DNA from: Lepisosteus oculatus
Lineage: Eukaryota; Chordata; Actinopteri; Semionotiformes; Lepisosteidae
Assembly (NCBI RefSeq): GCF_040954835.1
Contig: NC_090714.1
Span: 6,560,501-6,624,500, forward strand
DNA: 64,000 bases
Direction of reading: 5' to 3'
The notes under the pieces are model-generated. The model made no database searches. It was not told where the DNA came from and saw nothing but the letters and a program-made list of their open reading frames with translations. Of the stretch, positions 59,701 through 64,000 are shown in pieces; within the stretch, counting starts at the first letter, position 1; each line of letters opens with the position of its first letter. Made by a program: the position numbers and the translations under genes.

Positions 59701-61818
59701 CCCTCGTGTGTTCTGGGAGCACGAAAACGCTGGCAGCACAACCATATCAGCCAGTCTGAACACAAGCCGCCAGGGCCCTAGGGATAAAAACGTACCTCCT
59801 AAAAACAACACACAGCCTACGGTACGAAATGCCCCAGGTTGGACGGTTAAAGACATTTCAGCCCCCGGCACGGCGACAGGGGTTTGAGAAGTCACAGGAC
59901 CTGCTCTCTCTCCGGCTGCGGGGGGGTTGGGGTGCCTGCGGGGTCCCTCACCTCTCATCGAGCTCCTCCAGCCGGCTCTTGATGGAGTGGGCGTTGTTCT
60001 CCCGCGTCAGCTTCTGCAGCAGGAAGAAGGTCTGCTGGAACATGCGCAGGAGGTACTCCTCGAAGTCCAGGGGCACGCAGTTCTTGGACATGAGCTCGTT
60101 GACGCACGTCATGGCCAGCACGCCCAGCCGGGCCCCGTCCGCCCCCCCCGCCGGGACCTGCGTGCTGCCGTTCAGGGGGCCGGAGCCCGAGGTGGGGACG
60201 GGGGTGGAGTGGCCCAGCTTGCCCTTGCCGCTCCCTCGCGAGTCGCAGCCGAAGCGGGCGAAGTGGAAGATGGCGGCCAGGAGGGAAGGCGTGATGCTGG
60301 TGGAGAGCGGGATCCAGCTGAAGAGGTGAGCCAGGCACTCCAGGGCCAGGGTGCAGAGCTGATGGCTCTCCTCATCCAGCGCCGGGATGGGCTGGGACAG
60401 CAGCTTGGAGTAGTACGGGCCCTGCAGCAGACTGCTCAGCAGGTCCCCTGCAGACAGGTTTTCGCAAGAGGAAGCAGAACCAGCGCTGGTGAATGGTCAG
60501 CTCGTACCAGCAGACGTTTAAAAACAAAACAGGAAGCAAACAAGGAATGTGCAATGCAGCCTCGAAACCCTTGTTTTTTTAAAAAGGATCTGCACGAGTT
60601 GAAACCCTCATATCATGGCGATCGGTTATACAAAGCAATAGTGTTTTCGCCCTTCAGAGTTGTCCCGATTTTTAAATCCGTCTTGCGTGCGTAGGCACGT
60701 GCTCGGCTTACCCAATCTTGTTTGAGTGCGCGTGCCAGGGTGCAAAGACAGACAAAATATCCCGTATGCACAAACAAACACACAGCTATAAATCTGGATT
60801 TTTTGGAAAAATGCCGCCTGAAGGGGCCACAGAAATAGTTGATGGGCAGAGATTTCCAGCTTGTGAACCTTACCGCTTTCGCCTGACGTGGGTGAGGGAG
60901 GTGGGGTGGCAGCAGTAACACTGTGTTTATCCCAGATTGTTTCCAGAATACCTGCCGGGTCATGAAAAACATACAATCTATTATGCGGATGAAAAAAGGA
61001 GCTCTGTAGTGCACTCCCTCTGGTGCAAGCTCACAGAGCTGAATGTGCTGCATCAGCAGCGTGTATTCATCGGAGCCTGCATACCCACCCCATTGTTCAC
61101 AGGGACAGCGTTACTGGGAGTCATTTCCATCACCAAACCCTCGGGCACAAAGCACCGGAAGAATATATACGCTTTCCGCCTCTTAGTTTCAAAAAGAAAA
61201 GCAGCTGAAGTTTGTCCCTTGAAAAATGCGAAGACAGATTCCAACACGGCCTTTTTAAAGCGCTTCGCTGGGAAAACTGGAGAACCCTTTATCAAACCAG
61301 GTGAAACAACAGATTTTAGTTAAGCCGGTATGTGTTTAAAAAGATTAAATACGTTTCCGGAATGAGACAACACGCTGGCACCCTTTATCAGTTTTCCCAA
61401 TTATTTGGTTAAGATAGACCCCAACTGTCCCATATCTTAAGTAAATAATGTATTACATTTTAAACTTTAAACAGACTGAATGATTTAGTTATGCCTGCAG
61501 GTTCCTTTTTGTCAATTTTGCAATTGAGCAGAAAGCATACAAAACAAGGCGGTTTTGGCTGAAACATCTCGGGGCTGACCGCTGGTGGAAGAGTGGGCTC
61601 CGTGTATGCCCGGGCATGCCGATCGCGTGGTGCTCATCAGGCACCGGCGCGGACTCACCGGTGAGCAGGCTCAGCACGGTGGGCACCTGCTCCAGCAGCA
61701 GTTTGCGCAGCTCCTCCTTGCGCGCCACACTCAGGTCCTCCCGCGGGCAGGCCAGCTCTTCCGACGTCGTCTTCAGCAGGATCAGACCAAGGGGGGCCAT
61801 CGCGGGCGACTGGATCAG
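41642..61818 (-). CDS. xpo6: XPO6, exportin-6 (20 coding exons, N-terminus off the window)
   Basis: Exportin-6 is a karyopherin of the importin-beta family that, with RanGTP, carries profilin-actin complexes out of the nucleus. Coding exons (transcription order): 61818-61659, 60951-60874, 60447-59952, 57321-57195, 56809-56700, 54739-54631, 54271-54179, 53777-53708, 53375-53216, 52432-52340, 51724-51580, 50442-50296, 49303-49114, 47585-47430, 46921-46807, 45786-45615, 44953-44792, 43056-42958, 42438-42208, 41743-41642. All join in frame with GT-AG introns to 1004 residues plus TAG, close in sequence to human XPO6 (1125 residues) from LIQSP to the C-terminal LPPGTVKL. Roughly the first 140 residues, the Ran-contacting N-terminal region, lie beyond the right edge. 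One region (residues about 150-180 of the visible part) is longer and more Gly/Pro/Ser-rich than in human. Residue numbers in the exon entries count from the first visible residue. Confidence 0.97.
42208..42438 (-). CDS. xpo6: XPO6 exon w19
   Basis: Encodes residues 895-971, KLFRTSMLFHFINVLLQVLL to VLGRNFKMER. The donor is GTAGGT. Confidence 0.96.
42958..43056 (-). CDS. xpo6: XPO6 exon w18
   Basis: Encodes residues 862-894, AFGQSFLQPDIHIFKQNLLY to KHKLYHK. Both ends are phase 0; the donor is GTGAGT. Confidence 0.96.
44792..44953 (-). CDS. xpo6: XPO6 exon w17
   Basis: Encodes residues 808-861, RSSPDVKAELFELLYQVLHH to FIAVMQ. The acceptor is TTAACAG at 44954-44955. A second AG twelve bases further in would break the frame, so this acceptor is the correct one. 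Confidence 0.95.
45615..45786 (-). CDS. xpo6: XPO6 exon w16
   Basis: Encodes residues 751-807, EQLAESILQEGSAGCRVVEK to EQVYPIVAE. It ends in phase 0 with donor GTGAGT. Confidence 0.96.
46807..46921 (-). CDS. xpo6: XPO6 exon w15
   Basis: Encodes residues 713-749, VTDEMLSFFLTLFQGLRVQM to FLNMFT. The donor is GTACTG. Confidence 0.96.
47430..47585 (-). CDS. xpo6: XPO6 exon w14
   Basis: Encodes residues 661-711, KAVLQQTLRVLRDVVDSISG to FPVFIHQP. The donor is GTACGG. Confidence 0.95.
47795..47962 (-). repeat. tRNA-derived SINE-like repeat in an XPO6 intron
   Basis: On the minus strand a tRNA-like head has 'gtggctcacccagtagtgaa' (A-box region) and a B box GGTTCGAGCCT at plus positions 47906-47916. 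It lies in the intron upstream of XPO6 exon w14. A short related piece may lie at 29760-29795. Boundaries are approximate. Confidence 0.5.
49114..49303 (-). CDS. xpo6: XPO6 exon w13
   Basis: Encodes residues 597-659, AQVLVCRALSNMLLLPWPNL to QQRRLGLED. The donor is GTGAGT after one base of the next codon. Confidence 0.95.
50296..50442 (-). CDS. xpo6: XPO6 exon w12
   Basis: Encodes residues 548-596, VPEKLLLSACHLMVSIATT to SSARGLPPE. Both ends are phase 0; the last nine residues are less like human than the rest. Confidence 0.94.
51580..51724 (-). CDS. xpo6: XPO6 exon w11
   Basis: Encodes residues 500-547, HAQSLAALQAYSHWLAQF to APLISAK. The donor is GTGCGG. Confidence 0.95.
52340..52432 (-). 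CDS. xpo6: XPO6 exon w10
   Basis: Encodes residues 469-498, LADVTCYGSQINLYDLETAV to KPDLID. The donor is GTGAGT after a split Val codon. Confidence 0.94.
53216..53375 (-). CDS. xpo6: XPO6 exon w9
   Basis: Encodes residues 416-467, RRLNITAENDCRRLHCALRD to NDALTVVE, one of the most conserved parts of the protein. The donor is GTAAGT. Confidence 0.96.
53708..53777 (-). CDS. xpo6: XPO6 exon w8
   Basis: Encodes residues 392-414, FPVLQENLDVYLGLQQFIV and TTGT. The donor is GTGAGT. Confidence 0.95.
54179..54271 (-). CDS. xpo6: XPO6 exon w7
   Basis: Encodes residues 361-391, QQTEWQRYLRQSLEVVAKVM to HAFSTL. Both ends are phase 0; the donor is GTAAGT. Confidence 0.96.
54631..54739 (-). CDS. xpo6: XPO6 exon w6
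   Basis: Encodes residues 325-360, YKDALVLLLQEVLNRIQFRY through the acidic ELDDETLDDD. The donor is GTAAGG. Confidence 0.96.
54740..56699 (-). other. xpo6: XPO6 intron between w5 and w6
   Basis: Apart from the L1-type fragment near 55020-55530, this 2-kb intron shows no recognisable feature. Confidence 0.6.
55082..55288 (+). pseudogene. L1-type LINE ORF2 3' end, fragment
   Basis: The plus strand encodes 68 codons resembling the C-terminus of L1-type reverse transcriptase ORF2: KKAIARKWLLPDVPTMNDC, MDKITFSLKLQMKQIVKYWS and a final stop. The region to about 55530 is AT-rich with A-rich ends and is probably its 3' UTR. The 5' part is missing. It lies in the XPO6 intron between exons w5 and w6, antisense to the gene. 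Confidence 0.65.
56700..56809 (-). CDS. xpo6: XPO6 exon w5
   Basis: Encodes residues 288-323, PTHEGYFSCLDIWTIFLDYL to RDSVLN. The donor is GTAGGC. Confidence 0.95.
57195..57321 (-). CDS. xpo6: XPO6 exon w4
   Basis: Encodes residues 246-287, YIEKFTDFLRLFVSVHLRR to LLFKYTFHQ. The donor is GTACTT. Confidence 0.96.
57322..59951 (-). other. xpo6: XPO6 intron between w3 and w4
   Basis: A 2.6-kb intron. It contains a short TTTAGG tandem repeat (58980-59004) and G-rich runs on the plus strand near 59475-59515, close to exon w3. Long open frames on the plus strand (57980-58456, 59342-59887) match no family I know and are taken as chance. Confidence 0.6.
58980..59004 (+). repeat. (TTTAGG)4 tandem repeat
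   Basis: Four perfect units of TTTAGG. It resembles, but is not, the vertebrate telomere unit TTAGGG. It lies in an XPO6 intron. Confidence 0.8.
59952..60447 (-). CDS. xpo6: XPO6 exon w3 (largest)
   Basis: Encodes residues 81-244, from DLLSSLLQGP to KSRLEELDE. It contains HEAT helices (LALECLAHLFSWIPLS, LLAAIFHFARFGCD) and a low-complexity Gly/Ser/Pro segment that differs from the human sequence. Codons are very GC-rich compared with neighbouring exons. Confidence 0.95.
60874..60951 (-). CDS. xpo6: XPO6 exon w2
   Basis: Encodes ILETIWDKHSVTAATPPPSP and TSGES (residues 55-79), a nearly invariant stretch with a Pro-rich linker. The donor is GTAAGG. Confidence 0.95.
61659..61818 (-). CDS. xpo6: XPO6 exon w1 (first in window)
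   Basis: Encodes LIQSPAMAPLGLILLKTTSE to LSLLTG, visible residues 1-53. It includes the highly conserved ELACPREDLSVARKEELRKL helix. The acceptor is CTCACAG and the donor GTGAGT. Confidence 0.96.
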
Positions 61819-64000
61819 CTGTGAGGAGAATGCACACGCAGAATTAGGCTGCAGAGTTACGCCAGGTCCGTCAGCCATTGCCGGACTGAAACACCCGGTC
61901 TGGCACAGGCCGTATGCGGATCCGAGGCTCAGACTGAGACACAATCTTGTTTAAATCTGCATGGCGGGGTGCAATTTCTATTAAAAATGTATAAATCATA
62001 TTTCTAACAATGTAATTTGATTTTGACGGCATGCGTCACTCGTTACGAGATGGAAAACAAATTGAATATGCACGCTTATATAAACCATCATGTGCAATTA
62101 GTAATGCATTCAATCTGTAGTGGAGTTACACTAATAATCTCCAATCCATCAACATCACTGAGAGAGTGTGTCAATTCCAGCTATGTGGAACACAGGCAAC
62201 AAAGCACTAGGAAAGGCAATGTAAGGCAGTTACAATATAAAGTTTAGCGGCTGAAAGATCAGCTTGAAATCGCAGACTTTTGCGGAGGTTTGGTAACCGG
62301 ATTGTAATTGACCACTCTGGCTGGTTCCAGGGGTCTCAATGCAAATAAAAACTGCTGGATGTCAGAAGGCAGTTTCTTCTAACTGAGGCAATAAATGCCT
62401 AGGGTGCTGGAGGCTCTTCAGGTATTTAAAGGTGCACAGAAATCAAAGGTAATCAAGAAGTGTTTTCATAGGTATATCTGTGGTACGGCTCACACATCGG
62501 CACGTCTCGGCCTCCCCTGCTTCCTCATTTGCGTTGCCGTCAAAATGTTTTTGACGCATTAGAGCTGCAGAGATCTGAAAGGGGACGGCTCAGCCACGTC
62601 AAACTGCTCAACAAAAACGGGCAGCTTGCAGTCATTTCATTATTATAAGTATGAAACAACTGCACACCACGGTTAGCTTGGGGTACTGCAGATCTAAAGT
62701 TACTCTCAGAAAGCAGAGGATGTGAAGGTACTGGAGCATTATCATTCAAAATTTGAAAGGAAACATTACATTGCAGCAAAGCCACAGTGCATTTAACTAT
62801 TACTTTAAATCTTAACTGAACCCATTTTCGTCTTGCAGGTTACCCACAGTATAACTACAGAACAAGACCAATTTTACCACATTACGGGAGATTGTTTTTA
62901 AAAGTACATGAACTATTTACCATGGTATTCACTACTGTCTAGCTATCCACTAGGAACATAACCTTGAGCTCTGCAGCTCTTTCCTCAGATGCAGTCACGC
63001 GTCTCAAACTGTGGTATTACAGAACAAAAAGCTGTCATGCAGCTCTAAAGCTTTATTTTTAACACTGAACCTAGAGTGACACTGAAGCTTTCAGGCACGT
63101 AAACCACACTGAAGCCCTCGTCAGTGCGCAAGAGGGATTTCACACGAATCTGCTCCGTAAATTCTCCTCAGACTTGATAAACCAAAGAACTGAGAGTAGC
63201 TATTTTTGCCAAGAAAATGTTCAGTATGATCAAACATTTCCCTTTTAAGTGAAACGCAAAGGTTAGTGTCAAGTGTTGAATTGTTTACATATTAAATCTG
63301 GAAGGACTGAAAATACCATGTTTTGTAGACCCTTCCAGGCAGTTTAATAAATAATACATTCCAGGTGTTAGAAACGTTGTTTGGAGTATATGCTGAGGTA
63401 TAACAGATGCTGAGCTCAGAAGCAGCTACAACAGAAGCGCTTCAGGGAGATTGGCAAATCTTTGACCAACAGGGCCCAGCCCTGGAAAGCCAAGAACCAG
63501 CAGTTTCCTAAATCATCAACAGCTGAAAACATTTGTAAATTGGTCAAATTAAGCTCAAGATGGGTTATGCTAGGTAGTTTAGAATTAGGAACGAAAGTCT
63601 GACAACATCACTATTTTAGACCAAGCTAAAGTGAAGGGGTTTAATCGATACTTAAAAAAGTTTCATGCGAAGGAAAGTCCCTGAGAAAACAAGACCAGAA
63701 GATAAAGACAGACGTTAAGATGATATGCAATAGGAACTGAGAAAAAGAAGCGCTTCTTCATATGGAGTTGTTGGTGGTGTTGATCACAATACCAAGCCAC
63801 GGGGCTGAAAATGTTACCCTGGAATCTCGCAGGAAGCAGCTAGATGAGACACTCGGATCAGACAGCTTTGAGAAAAAAACAGGTGAAACCCTTCGCCACC
63901 GTCTAGTTTTTACTGCCTGAAGTCTCTCTCTCCTTTGCTTTCTCGATCACGTCCTTCAGTTTTAATTCCTCCTCTGATCTTCACTGAAACTAATTATTAG
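61819..64000 (-). other. xpo6: XPO6 intron upstream of w1 (partial)
   Basis: This runs off the right edge; the N-terminal XPO6 exons should follow further right. No exon of XPO6 could be found here. A short charged open frame (63903-63980, minus) is discussed in the findings; otherwise nothing is recognisable. Confidence 0.6.

Noticed and set aside
59342-60694. Open frames on the plus strand opposite and next to XPO6 exon w3
   Set aside because: The frame at 59927-60694 is the antisense shadow of the GC-rich exon, and the one at 59342-59887 is low-complexity intron.
1-64000. A previously undescribed biological system
   Set aside because: Every strong coding signal belongs to four well-known vertebrate genes or to retroposons. 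No gene cluster, array or unusual architecture beyond those described was found.

Overview
The window is vertebrate nuclear DNA, most likely from a ray-finned fish. Four protein-coding genes with large introns and canonical GT-AG splice sites all lie on the minus strand. The spaces between exons carry fish-type retroposons: 5S-rRNA-derived SINEs, tRNA-derived SINEs, L2-type and L1-type LINE pieces and ATT microsatellites. The gene order matches human 16p13.3, and the repeats resemble those of early-branching ray-finned fishes. A gar or bowfin-like species is a reasonable guess, but the sequence does not prove it. There is no bacterial, phage or CRISPR content.

Reading right to left, which is the direction of transcription: (1) 61818 to 41642 holds XPO6, the exportin for profilin-actin. 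It is present as 20 coding exons that join in frame to 1004 codons plus a stop; the N-terminal exons lie beyond the right edge. (2) About 41000 to 35000 is an intergenic stretch with one recognisable old repeat. (3) 34999 to 26532 holds NME4, the mitochondrial nucleoside diphosphate kinase, complete in five exons (207 codons plus stop), with a mitochondrial-type presequence and the catalytic His. (4) 23431 to 17060 holds DECR2, the peroxisomal 2,4-dienoyl-CoA reductase, complete in eight exons (305 codons plus stop), ending in the peroxisomal signal AKL. (5) 8102 to 6576 holds the first coding exon of RAB11FIP3 (509 codons, one EF-hand), with a CpG-rich promoter region to about 9760. Bases 1 to 6575 are its first intron, and the remaining exons are off the left edge.

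The order NME4, DECR2, RAB11FIP3, all in one orientation, is the same as in human 16p13.3. XPO6 lies far away in human (16p11-p12), so its adjacency here is a lineage difference or an ancestral linkage. The genes share no pathway: nuclear actin export, mitochondrial nucleotide metabolism, peroxisomal fatty acid oxidation and endosome recycling. They should be read as independent loci.

I found no undescribed biological system. The more interesting points are: the shared 3' tail of the 5S-SINEs and the L2-type LINE, both present here; the uniform antisense orientation of all six 5S-SINE copies; two of those copies flanking NME4 exon 4; a CpG-rich patch inside RAB11FIP3 intron 1 that may be an alternative promoter; the long acidic N-terminus of RAB11FIP3; and a perfect G-quadruplex motif just after the DECR2 stop codon.
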